From Xylogone sp. PMI_703 (Eukaryota; Ascomycota; Leotiomycetes): 64,000 bases of DNA. This document shows, in pieces, positions 54,642 to 64,000 of this stretch. Under the pieces are notes generated by a model. That model saw only the letters and a list, made by a program, of their open reading frames with translations, made no database searches and was not told the DNA's origin. The stretch covers positions 6,324,001 through 6,388,000 of the forward strand of contig JAJTUQ010000001.1 of NCBI GenBank assembly GCA_021399445.1, in the 5' to 3' direction. Every line of letters begins with the position of its first letter. The first letter of the stretch is position 1. The position numbers and the translations under genes are program-made.

Positions 54642-57600
54642 CTATGTACCCAGCAAACACAGCTTCTCAAACGCTGAGATATGAGGAGGCTCCTTCCGCT
54701 TTGAAGCAGCCTCAATGCTCTCCTGCAATACCGCCTCCCCGCCAACGGCTCTGTAAGCGTCCTCTTCCGGCTTGGCCGTTTCAGGGCTCCCGAAGACCTC
54801 TGGGACAGACGTTGCACACATATTCACTACTTCCGCCAAGCTGGCCTCGATCGCTCTGGCCCGCTCCCACATCCCTCGTCTCACGAGCCCGAATACCAAC
54901 CTCTCAATCTCCGCTCTCACGCTCTCTACCCTCTCCACTAACCTTCCCACGCTCGCAACTAGGTACTCTTCTTCATACACGCTGCCCTTCTTACCTCTAG
55001 CCCTCTTCCGCTCCTCCCTTCGCCGATTCTTGCTGGTTGCGCGACTGACACCCGTGCCCACCGTACCTATGCTTCCCCCCTTGCTGTCCCTGCCTGTATA
55101 CCGTGTGAATAAACTGCGATTTGTACTTATCCTCGAACTCGCGGCAACGCTGACGTCGTCGGGCAGGTCACCATCACCACCACCTCGCTCGCCTTCGTAG
55201 AAAGCGAGTGGATCAGCTAGAGCTTTGGCACGAAGTTCCCTGATGCGTGGTACCTGCGCCACAAGCTGTGCCTTGCACTCTGCTAGTAGCTCAGTAGAAC
55301 TAGCAAGAGCTTCACCAAGACCGACGTCGATGACAGTTTCCAGAAGCTCTGGCCGGCCTCTGCGAGCTACTAAGTGTAGTGCATCAGCAAAGAAATATCC
55401 CCTGCAGAATACTTTAGCAGCTGTCTCTACCGATGAGAGATATTCCAACTGGACGGTTGCTGCGGAGAAGTAGTCTTTGGTTTCCATCAGTGCATCAAAG
55501 ATCGTATTTGCAAGCTCCGTAAGTGATGACTCTGGCAATGGAGGTGTTTGTGATAGAGCAGAGAAGAATGTCTCTCGCCATTGAGATGGTCCAGATGAGA
55601 GATAACATGAAGTCGCCTTGCCATAGTTTTTAAGGGCTTCATATGCCAGGGCAGCCTCCTTGAAGGATGATTTCGACTCTAGGTATTCAGCATAGAGCTC
55701 CGTAATCTTAGCCAACTGCTCTGGCTGGTATCGGTATAAAGAAAGCGCGTCTTGGTACAGGATATGCTTGCGAATATATGCTTGAATTTCCTCGAAAACG
55801 TTCAGATCAAAGAGGTGTTTGAGTGCTTTGCTATGACGGCCAAGATGATCATCAATAGTAAAACGTCGACGTAACTCTGTCATTTGTTGCAGAGACTGCA
55901 TAAACGGGAGGTACTCTCGGGGGTCTTTTTGTGACTGCTGTGCAACCAGGACTGCGAGGTCAAGATTATATAGTCCGAGAGCATTCTCATAAAGCCTGTT
56001 GACATCTGCGAGAAAGCAGATGTGCTCCACAGCTTTTTCAGCTAAAGCTTCATCTTCTTTCATTAACTGAGCCACTACCAGTAGACCATCGTCTAAGGCA
56101 GGAGGAGATTTGCAGACATTTGCTGTAATTATGTTTTGAAGGTTTGTAGATGTCCGTGTTTTCAAAACTTCTAGGACTGCATCGCATATCTTATTGATCT
56201 TTGACTCCTTAACTAGTCCACTAGCCTTAACTTCGGTGGCCTCCGTACTATTGGCAGGAGATACGCCGTTTTTCTGAGCTGTTACTCGAGTCTCTTTATA
56301 CATTGTCTGGGTGACATCTTCCTCTCTGTATTATGAGTTTTAGTTCACTATCCGTTGCTGAGAATACATCAACATACCTCAAAGACGACAAAAATAAGTC
56401 AATATAAGTAATCTTACGGAGTTGATCAATGAACAATGGTACATTGGCCAGGAATTGTTCTGGCACATGGTCGTATAAAATATTCATATCCACCCTTTGG
56501 GTTCGACAGTGAGTAAAAGCTTTTCTGTAATTCTTTTCATCAATAAGCTTCCTAATTCCGGCCACTACCATTGCTCGGGGCCAAATCGTTTCCAGGTTGC
56601 CTCGAGGCATTTGGAGGACTAGACTTAGAGCTGTTGGCATGGCTGTTACAATCCGAGCCCCACGCTCGATACTTCTACACCTCTCATCATTTTCGGGATC
56701 GTCAGGGGGTAACTCAAGATCTAGATCAAGTTAGACATTGTTAGATATACGGCTTAAGGTTTCAAGAAACGTACCTGCGACACCAGTAATATGAACGAAT
56801 TTCAAAAGATGCGACGTTGTCGTGAATATTAGGTGGGCTGGAGTAACAATAAAAGATGTACAATTCTTGACCAAAAGACGTGAATTAGCATATAGATGTC
56901 CATTATTAGTCATTCCGAAGGTAGTATAGTTCTCTCCATCAGCCACTAATTCTATCCATGGCATAAAAAATGGTAGGCTGCATGATTGTAGTCGATGGTC
57001 ATCACAAGTTAAGCTTTGAATATCCCCTGAGCTCAGCTGTATGAACGCATGAGGTAAATCATCTTCCACAAATGATGCCATTCCAAAGTGTGCCGAGACA
57101 GGGATGGCTGTTGACCGTAGCTTTTCTATACTACCAGCTTGGATGTCCATTGAATAGTAGGTCACAAAGGTGTGGGATTGATCCGTCCTCAATGTGATCA
57201 CTTCGTTTGCACCAGAAAAGCAGATTTGTTGAGATACAGCCCACTCAGATGTTAATTCTGATTCCTCAAATATGAGTTGGCCAAGAACGACAGGGGTCGT
57301 CGATGATGGTATACTCGGGTCCCATTTGAATAAGGCGATGCCTTGCTGATGCAAGACTGCAGCTAATGAACCATCTGCAGAGAATGTAACATCAACAATG
57401 TTGCTAGCTACGGAAGGTTCATGCAAGGCCATCGGAGGAGGTATGTTCGCTACCTTGAACGGAGTAACCTTTATTGTCTGCCCATCGATGACACCCACAA
57501 CCCCAAGATCGTTGGGAGCAGCTGTAGTACCCCTTACTACAGTGAAGATATATTCAAATGTATTGATGGAGTCTATTATGAATTAAAATGTATGAAATGA

Positions 57601-58810
57601 TTGAACTGTACTTGGTTAACTTACTTGTAGATAAGGTCATAAACCGCAATGACTTCTCTGCATGCCAAACTAGAGACATCTGAGGAAGCCATGGGCCGTG
57701 AATCCTCTTTATTTCCTGTTTTAAGTACCAGTGGTAGTTGCCCATGGTCCATAATTGTATGGAATCGGCCAGAATAACAGCCAATACTGTAGAGTCCGAA
57801 TTCCAGGAAAGCTTAATATGTTGGCTTGATTGTAGCTGCTCAGGGGTAAGGCGAAGACTGAACTGGCCATGTCTCAAGCCATTACGTTCAAAGAATACAA
57901 CATCAACTCGGTCATCCAGTCTTTTAATTCCCGCTATGAGGTTACCAGCAGGTCGCCAGCTTAAAGCGCCTTCTAAACCGTCTGCAGGCTCACTGACACT
58001 ATCCAAGACTCCTTCTCGAGAATAAACACGGATAAGACGTCTTACGCCGCCTTCCACTTTGGAAACTGCCAGATATGCTCCATCTCCTCTCCAGCTTATC
58101 GCAACCTTCCAGTCATCAAGTGGGCTAAGAACGCCTTCATCAATTTTCTCGGGCATTGTGGGGTCACGAAGAGCCTTTGCGCCCTTCCCTTGGAATTGAG
58201 TCTCTTTCTTACCCCAGCCTACGGATACATGATTTGATGCCTTTAAATCTTCAGAAGTCATAGTGATATCCGTGATGCCTTCGAAGCTTCTACTCATAAA
58301 AACCACAGTATCTGCCGCAGTAGTAATTGCTAGAATCTCCTCGTCAGGTGACCATCGGGCTGCTGTAATTCCAGCGTCAACAGAGCCAACGATTTCAATT
58401 CGGTCTTCACCAGACATTGGCTCCTCTCTTACGACGACAATGTCACCTCCAGCTAAGACCAGGCATGCTGTCAGGCTATCTGCAAAAAAATGTAGGCTCA
58501 CTATTTCATCGCAAGCTACATCTGGAGTAGGAGGGGGAGCATCCCAAGAAGTAATTATTTCATGTGATCTAGAATGATATTAGTTATAACTCAATGACAT
58601 ATTTCAAAAATTTGGGTAGTATAAGTACTGGGTGTTGGCTGCTGGCTTGACTCTCACAAGTTCTATGAGAGGGTTATCTTCGGTTGGGCCAAAGGTGCAA
58701 AGAAAAGAGTCATTATTCGCAAGATCCCAGGTTGACGATGTGACAGGTCTTCCTGCAAAATGAGCAGGAGGCTTCCAGTCCTGGAACTGGATATTTCTAA
58801 GATTACGCAT
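54642..58810 (-). CDS. ELP1: Elongator complex scaffold subunit Elp1 (Iki3)
   Basis: Elp1 is the largest Elongator subunit, needed for the cm5/mcm5 modification of wobble uridine in tRNA. Five exons, complement(54642-56325, 56378-56720, 56775-57572, 57625-58568, 58629-58810), give 1316 residues, the usual fungal length. All four introns are 52-60 nt. The start MRNLRNI is typical of the family. The N-terminal half is WD40-like beta-propeller sequence (e.g. GITAARWSPDEEILAITTAA, DWKVAISWRGDGAYLAVSKV, HIKLSWNSDSTVLAVIL). The C-terminal half is helical TPR-like (KLIDEKNYRKAFTHCRTQRVDMNILYDH, FLADVNRLYENALGLYNLDLAVLVAQQSQKDPREYLPF). The dimerisation and basic tRNA-binding region near the end includes ATSKNRRREERKRARGKKGS. 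No frame break is seen. Divergent from the DUF3984-like gene at 244 bp. Confidence 0.96.
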
Positions 58811-59054
58811 CTTTCAGAATTTCCCGTTTCTTCGCTCAACTCATATCTCAAAATTTTTTGATACTCACTTTTTAGAAAGACACCCTTGTCGTCACATGGA
58901 AATTCACAAGCGAGTTTTTACTACCCGCACCCCCTGTCCTGCAAGATTGAAGGAACTTCCCCAGATTTTGACCGCCTCAAGCACCTCATCTACACGAGCC
59001 TTATCCAGTCTTCCCGCTTTCCTGGACATACCTTCACACTCGTTATTGTAAATT
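58811..59054. promoter_or_regulatory. Shared divergent promoter ELP1 / DUF3984-like gene
   Basis: Only 244 bp lie between the two start codons, so the two genes very probably share a bidirectional promoter. The plus-strand side has a C-rich patch (TACCCGCACCCCCTGTCC). Confidence 0.55.
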
Positions 59055-60176
59055 ATGGACGTAGCATATAACCAACATTCCCCACATTATCGTCGCCATG
59101 GACGATCATCCACGAATTTAAACCATCTGAGTCTCGCTCCTCTGACTTCCAGATTTCCCATCGACGAATCTGAAGATGCTCCATATCCGGTGTATCAACC
59201 ATCGTATCTCGAGGGACGATCGGCTCCAACAACACCATCAGTGTTATCCAAATCACTGTCGAGAGTCTCGTTAGGAACAACCCCAGGTTCTACACTCTCT
59301 AAGAGTAAATCTAGTACTCACCTTGTTGTGCGTCGAACACGCCATGGTTTACCTCGGTCCATGCCACCAGGGTCAAAACCGCGACGAGGGGTTGCCCGCG
59401 ACGAAGGAACGCTAAGTTCTAAAGACCGGAATGACTCGGATTGGTTATTGCGAGCAGGAGCATTGATGTCCAATTCAGCAAGGGAGTCAAAAGGTCAATC
59501 TTGGTTAGTTTCAAGGGCAAGCTCAACAAGCTTGACTGCACAACGCGATGAAGATGAAGAGGCATTTGAGCGAGAACTCGCTCGTGAAAGGGTGATAAAT
59601 AGCAGAAGGGGTAGCAATGCTGGTGCTTTCGATGCAGATGATGAGTTCTCTCCTGTTACAACTAGGAGAAGTCTGAGTTTTGGCCCTGGAAGCCATCCTG
59701 CAAGCCGATATGGGAGCCGAGCACAGAGTAGGAGAGGGAGCAGAGGGCGGTCTATGACCCCGCATGTGGTTGAACGTGAGGGATATTTTGACCATCTACC
59801 AGAGACAGAAGAATTCGTTGCTGAGCCGGACTTCGTAGATGTGGAAGAGGAGGGCTACGATTATGGAGATGCCGCTAAGGAAGATGAGGCAATGGTTAAG
59901 AAACTCACCAAAGCTGGTAGCTTAGGCCTCGGTGGTTGGGTCGAAAAGATGTTAGGGTGGAACTTATTCGCTGTAGATGAAGACGCTGAGGAATCGGACA
60001 TGGAGAGTGATGAAGACGAAGAGGAAGCTGAACACTCTGAGTCCCATAATAAAGACGATAAAGATGATGCAGTTCCCCTACCCCAAGATAAACTACCGCC
60101 TCCTGATGCTGAAGATGCTGGTGGCTGGCAAGATGCAGCATGGCTACTGAGTGTTGCATCAAAGGTGTTGTTGTGA
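59055..60176 (+). CDS. Conserved fungal protein, DUF3984-like
   Basis: A single-exon frame of 373 residues. The wording fits a fungus-specific family I associate with DUF3984. The N-terminus has YRRHGRSSTNLNHLSLAPLTSRFPI, then Ser/Thr/Arg-rich sequence with many possible kinase sites (VLSKSLSRVSLGTTPGSTLS). NDSDWLLRAGALMSNSARESKGQSWLVSRASSTSL follows, then a long acidic region (EEFVAEPDFVDVEEEGYDYGD). A short hydrophobic helix (SLGLGGWVEKMLGWNLF) and the Trp-containing end GGWQDAAWLLSVASKVLL could be interaction motifs. No catalytic domain is seen, and the function is unknown. The family number is from memory and should be treated as tentative. Confidence 0.8.
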   Translation: MDVAYNQHSPHYRRHGRSSTNLNHLSLAPLTSRFPIDESEDAPYPVYQPSYLEGRSAPTTPSVLSKSLSRVSLGTTPGSTLSKSKSSTHLVVRRTRHGLPRSMPPGSKPRRGVARDEGTLSSKDRNDSDWLLRAGALMSNSARESKGQSWLVSRASSTSLTAQRDEDEEAFERELARERVINSRRGSNAGAFDADDEFSPVTTRRSLSFGPGSHPASRYGSRAQSRRGSRGRSMTPHVVEREGYFDHLPETEEFVAEPDFVDVEEEGYDYGDAAKEDEAMVKKLTKAGSLGLGGWVEKMLGWNLFAVDEDAEESDMESDEDEEEAEHSESHNKDDKDDAVPLPQDKLPPPDAEDAGGWQDAAWLLSVASKVLL

Positions 60177-60716
60177 TTTTGAACGGGTTGCTGGAAACAA
60201 CGAATTTAACGAACAACGCTATTTATATAATCTGAGCACAGGTCTTGGTTATAAGTCGTTGGACGAAAACGAAACCATCGGATCTAATTGAATCATTTGC
60301 AATTCTTTATCTGTGTTATATAGGCTCCTCTGGTCTTTAAAGCTAGCGTGTTTATCTATTTTTGCTAGGATATCACTTCTGTTTTAAGTTATCATAGCAA
60401 GCATACACAAGCAACCTTGAACTGGTATAACTTGAAAGCATTTGATATAGCTAACTAGGATGGTAAATAGAAGCAACAGACAGTGCACAGTGCTACGAAA
60501 TAGTATGAAGATGCTCCAATACAAGTAACAGCCTCGATGCCTAAGTATGTATATATAGAAAGAACCTTCTGATTCCTTTTACGCACTTGAGCCTTGGAAT
60601 ATGGCTATATCAACATCGTTTGCCAGTCATCAGAAAAATCAACCAACTCCACGAAAATGCAAATTCCAATATTGTGCTTTTTATCCGAGAAAGGCGGGAG
60701 GAAACACCGTTATATG
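60177..60716. other. Convergent 3' region, no gene seen
   Basis: 540 bp of AT-rich DNA between the convergent DUF3984-like and NOP15 genes. No coding frame is supported. Confidence 0.45.
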
Positions 60717-62186
60717 TTAAGTAGACGCCCTAGCTTTCTTACTCTTCTTAGTCTTCTTCTCTCCGCTGATATTGTCAACAGGATCTGCATCTTCTTCCAT
60801 TGCAGCTGTTTTGGCCTTCTTATTTCTCGTTTTTGTCTTCTCGACTACTTCGGAAGCTGGAGTAGCAGGTTCTTCCACAACTTCTTCAGCTACATCGGAA
60901 GCCCTGGCCTTCTTAGTCTTTTTCTTGGGCTTATCCGCCTCTGGAGAAGTAGGCGTCTTCGCATCTTCATTTGATTGCACTTTGTCCTGATTTGCTTCAT
61001 CTGTAGGAGGTAACGCTCCCACTTCATCTGACTTCTTCGCAACGCCCTTTGTGGATCGTATTTCAGGAGCTTCGAATTCGTAACCGATCTCTTTAAGTTT
61101 CTTGGCCTTTTCATCACGTCTCTTCTTTTCTCTTTCTATCCGCTTGTCCCAAGTTGATTCGGCGGCTGGTAGCTTTAACCGTCTCGCCTCGAGTTTTCCC
61201 CAGGGGATCTTCTTAAATCTCCTGTTCGCACCTTTAAATAGGTTTTCTGGAACTTGCTCATCTGGTACAACCCTAATTCGGAGGATATGGTTGAAAAGCA
61301 AGTATCCGTTCATAGCCTTCGCGACTATTTCAGCGACGCTAGCTTGGGCAAACTGTATCCAGGCTATGTGCCTGCTTGCGCCGGTCCTGCGGTTTCTAGA
61401 GAGGCGAAGTTTAAGGATTTTGCCGAATTGCTCGAAATAGGCTCTCATCTCATGTTCATAGAAACCGTGTGGAATGCGACCAATGTAGACTACTCCTGGC
61501 TTCTCATCTTCTTCAGCTGCTGCAAGTTGTTTCATTTGCTTCTTGCTTAGAACCGGAATCTTAGGAACCTCTTGTCCGGGCTTTAATCCCTCTTCGTTAT
61601 CGGCATCTTCTTCATCGCCCTCACTTTCAAATCCTTTCAGCAAAGCTTGAGTTTGATCGTCTTCTTCCGAAAATTCACTTCCCTCGCCTTCAGAATCATT
61701 GTCGCTTCCTTGATCTTCGTCATGCTCATCGACATCATCATCGAGACGTAGTACTTCTTCTGCGGGCTGTTCCGCCGACTTTACTTTCTTTGATGCTTTG
61801 GTGGAATCCCTGGACGGCTTGATGGGTTTCTCAGCGACTGATTCTTTGGCCTTAGTCTTTTTTGGTGCTTTCGATTTGATCTCCTCAGTAGTATTGACTT
61901 TTGGAGTCTTAGGCTTTTTGACAGCAACCGGAGTAGGATCCTCAACAGCTAATCAATACAGTTAATGCGCCATCCTAATAGAGTATTGATAAAAGAGAGC
62001 GTCGAACCTTTGCGCTTTTTAGCAGTGACATCCGCATTTTCTGTAATTGCCTTCTTGGGCTTCTTCATTTTCTCCACCTCACCATTTTGAATAGAGGCTA
62101 CTAAAAGTAAATAAAAACTCAGGGGAAATAACTTGAAAATCAGAAGAAATACCTTTTCGCTTCTTTGATTCTATTTCCTTAGTCAT
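60717..62186 (-). CDS. NOP15: Nop15-type RRM protein for 60S ribosome biogenesis
   Basis: Nop15 is a nucleolar factor for 27S pre-rRNA processing. Three exons, complement(60717-61948, 62008-62100, 62153-62186), give 452 residues; introns are 59 nt (an unusual GTTCGA donor) and 52 nt. The N-terminal 190 residues are Lys-rich with acidic runs (LRLDDDVDEHDEDQGSDNDS), then PVLSKKQMKQLAAAEEDEKP. One RRM follows: VVYIGRIPHGFYEHEMRAYF (RNP2), GKILKLRLSRNRRTGASRHIAWIQF (RNP1 region), and AEIVAKAMNGYLLFNHILRIRVV. The family block QVPENLFKGANRRFKKIPWGKLEARRL sits directly behind it. The C-terminus is a long basic/acidic tail with repeated KKTKKARAS-like nuclear signals. The RRM plus FKGANRRFKKIPW decide Nop15 (human NIFK-like) over other RRM proteins. 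Confidence 0.93.
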
Positions 62187-62707
62187 TGTAAACTCAATTG
62201 AGGTATTTGTTGTTGTAGTGTGGTAGTGATTTGTGAAGCAGAATCTACGACCCACGAACTTTTTTTCCACAGGTACTTGTTGGCGGTGAACAAAATAGGA
62301 ATAGTCCCACAGCATATCGTTAAGCTGCGGGAACTCCCAATCCCTCTTGATACTTTTCAAGGAAACAAGTAAGATCAAGGTATGTCATCTTTTATTCTAT
62401 TTCCATATTTTTCATTTGTTATTTCTTAATTCTATTATAAAATCCTTTATTTACTGCCGGATACTTCGCGCAAATTTATCTAGGTAAACTGTGTGATATT
62501 TTCTTGCCTGGAACTTGGATGCGATATTCTCGCGTTGAAACTTCGCATATATATCTAAGGCATATCTGTGTACGATGTACGAATGAATGTATGCTTACCG
62601 TCGTCATAGTACAGAAGCCTTTTCGATTCAAGATCTGATCATGTGATTGAGAGACATAGACCAACGTTACAAGACAAACGTTGATTACTGTTTAAACTGA
62701 ATCCAAG
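62187..62707. promoter_or_regulatory. Divergent upstream region NOP15 / SMN
   Basis: 521 bp between divergent start codons, strongly AT-rich (TTTATTCTATTTCC runs). It holds both promoters. No other feature is seen. Confidence 0.45.
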
Positions 62708-63454
62708 ATGCCGCCTCAAAAAGATGCGTCCCATGAAGAAATCTGGGATGATTCGATGCTAGTAGACTCTTGGAACGATGCACTGGAAGAGTACCGGGTA
62801 TGGTCCGTTCTGATTGCTTGCTTAACTTTGTGACGTGCTGATGTCCATTTAGCGCTACCATAGCATTCATGCTCGAGGAGAGAAGGCTGAGGATGTGCTG
62901 AAGGCCTTCGAGGAGTCCACTGAAGTGTAGGTTTGCATGATGACTCGATTGGATTTCAGAACTGAATGAATTTTTAAGGGAGGCGGAGCCAGAATATATC
63001 GAAAACGAAGCCAAGCATACAGAGCCCAACGGTACGCCTTCAAAAGAGGCCGGGCCAGAAGGTCCCTCTACTCATGCAACTATTTCAGCTGAAAACAAGC
63101 ATTTTCATGTAAGAGATTAATACCAAATGATTCCCACATGTTTTTGGGTCACTCGGTAGGTTAACCATAATTAGAAAACTGAAGAGCAACCAACCACAGA
63201 AGAGCAATCAGGGACTCCTCGGGAGGGGCGAAAACCCGATGTGCAGGCCCTTCCGCAGCATCTTGTTGGTCAAGGTAAGGATAACGATGATCAGTCCAAG
63301 CATTTGAATGCGGCTGACGCGTTTCTGTTATGCAGTTCAAGATGAGGGTCTTAAGAATCTATTGATGTCCTGGTATTATGCTGGGTACTACACCGGGCTC
63401 TATGAAGGCCAACAGCAAGGGAGATCTGGTAAACAGCCCGGACCTTCAGCATGA
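62708..63454 (+). CDS. SMN1: SMN (survival motor neuron) homologue, snRNP assembly factor
   Basis: SMN oligomers load Sm rings onto spliceosomal snRNAs. Five short exons, 62708-62797, 62853-62926, 62979-63108, 63175-63274 and 63336-63454, give 170 residues, in the size range of fungal SMN. The Gemin2-binding helix is at the N-terminus (EEIWDDSMLVDSWNDALEEY, continuing RYHS after splicing). The middle is acidic/Pro-rich and disordered, with no Tudor domain, as in the S. pombe protein. The last exon carries the self-association YG box, LLMSWYYAGYYTGLYEGQQQ, with its Y/G spacing intact. All four introns are 52-66 nt. The third would otherwise give a stop (GTAAGAGATTAA), which confirms splicing. 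Divergent from NOP15. Confidence 0.93.
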
Positions 63455-64000
63455 CGGATGTAAATCTCATATTCATAATCTACCGGGCCGAGAACCTGCG
63501 ACAATCCTAGTTTGGAGCTATCTACTCGAGAGTACACATCTATCCAGAATAAGGATACTACGCGAGTTTTCACGAGATATGATTAGACCTAAAGAGAGCA
63601 AGAAAAGAGGCAGGGGGAAAATAAGGTGCAGCGTTTCATTAGGAAATATTTCCCCAGCATCATGCCTCATGCGGTTGAAGATTACGGAACCGCGTATTGG
63701 ATACTCTAAGGGGCATATTCGGTTAGGACAACACTGGGCTCGATCATCAGGAGAATATGACTGCAGTAGTCTGGGCCCATGCATCTAGCGGGGCAGGAGG
63801 GAGCAATGCAGATATGGGACGAAGGGTGCGGAACACGCAATATCATAGAGCAAAGAGGCGCAAAATGAAAGAGATATGCTTCCCTGGTACTCCGTACTGT
63901 ACCGCCTTTCTAGCCGCCTACAAGTGAACAGTTGAGATGTTGAAACACGGGAGGGGATTGTGGAAATACAATCGTGCAGAGCGAGTCTAGTAGCTATCCG
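63455..64000. other. 3' flank of SMN, no gene seen
   Basis: A plus-strand frame of 136 codons (63378-63788) overlaps the SMN last exon in another phase and has no motif. A TACTCCGTACTGTACC stretch lies at about 63889-63903. The window ends here. Confidence 0.45.

Noticed and set aside
63378..63788. 136-codon plus-strand frame overlapping SMN
   Set aside because: It is in a different phase from the SMN YG-box exon and has no recognisable motif.
1..64000. CRISPR arrays, prophage, secondary-metabolite cluster, intact transposase or reverse transcriptase
   Set aside because: No regularly spaced direct repeats, no backbone biosynthetic enzymes, and no transposase or polymerase motifs were seen in any frame.

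Overview
The window is a piece of a filamentous ascomycete (Pezizomycotina) chromosome. The evidence is short canonical introns (about 50-180 nt, GTAAGT/GTATGT-type donors, CTAAC/CTGAC-type branch sites, CAG/TAG acceptors), intron-split orthologues of fungal core genes (ARP1, GET1, RUD3, RHO1, ELP1, SOG2), and fungus-specific families (SUR7/PalI, PNGase A, DUF3984-like, yapsin-like protease). A leotiomycete is my guess from general resemblance only; nothing in the sequence fixes the class.

Layout. 0-6 kb: 3' part of an unrecognised conserved gene, a broken ankyrin-repeat relic, and the Tcp11-family gene SOK1 (minus). 6-9.7 kb: gene-free. 9.7-20.4 kb: ARP1, a possible NACHT relic, a DMT-family transporter, a TAF13 gene that I resolve as a three-exon gene with a long N-terminal extension, a coiled-coil protein, RPS23 and a compact RecQ helicase. 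20.8-31.9 kb: SOG2, a SUR7/PalI membrane protein, a secreted PLC-like phosphodiesterase and a PNGase A-like glycoamidase. 32-35.3 kb: gene-free, with two diverged copies of a tRNA-like, SINE-type repeat. 35.4-41.7 kb: golgin RUD3, a conserved multi-pass membrane protein, and the divergent pair GET1/PTAR1-like. 41.7-44 kb: gene-free, with a cruciform-forming palindrome. 44-51.7 kb: a GPI-type aspartic protease, an AVT-type amino acid transporter, a small unrecognised protein and RHO1. 53.2-63.5 kb: MRPL40, ELP1, a DUF3984-like protein, NOP15 and an SMN homologue.

How the genes relate. There is no secondary-metabolite cluster, prophage, CRISPR array or obvious intact transposon. Most genes are housekeeping. 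Several fit the secretory pathway and cell surface (GET1, RUD3, SUR7, PNGase A, yapsin, PLC-like protein, and RHO1 and SOG2 for wall and polarity). The last 10 kb is unusually rich in RNA and translation genes. Close divergent pairs probably share promoters (ELP1/DUF3984-like, GET1/PTAR1-like, RPS23/coiled-coil gene, NOP15/SMN).

Limits. All exon borders were read by eye from splice signals and reading frame and were not checked against transcripts. Family names rest on recognised motifs, not searches. The printed line beginning at 50881 seemed to hold 58 bases when I read it; the RHO1 exon border there was set by reading frame instead.
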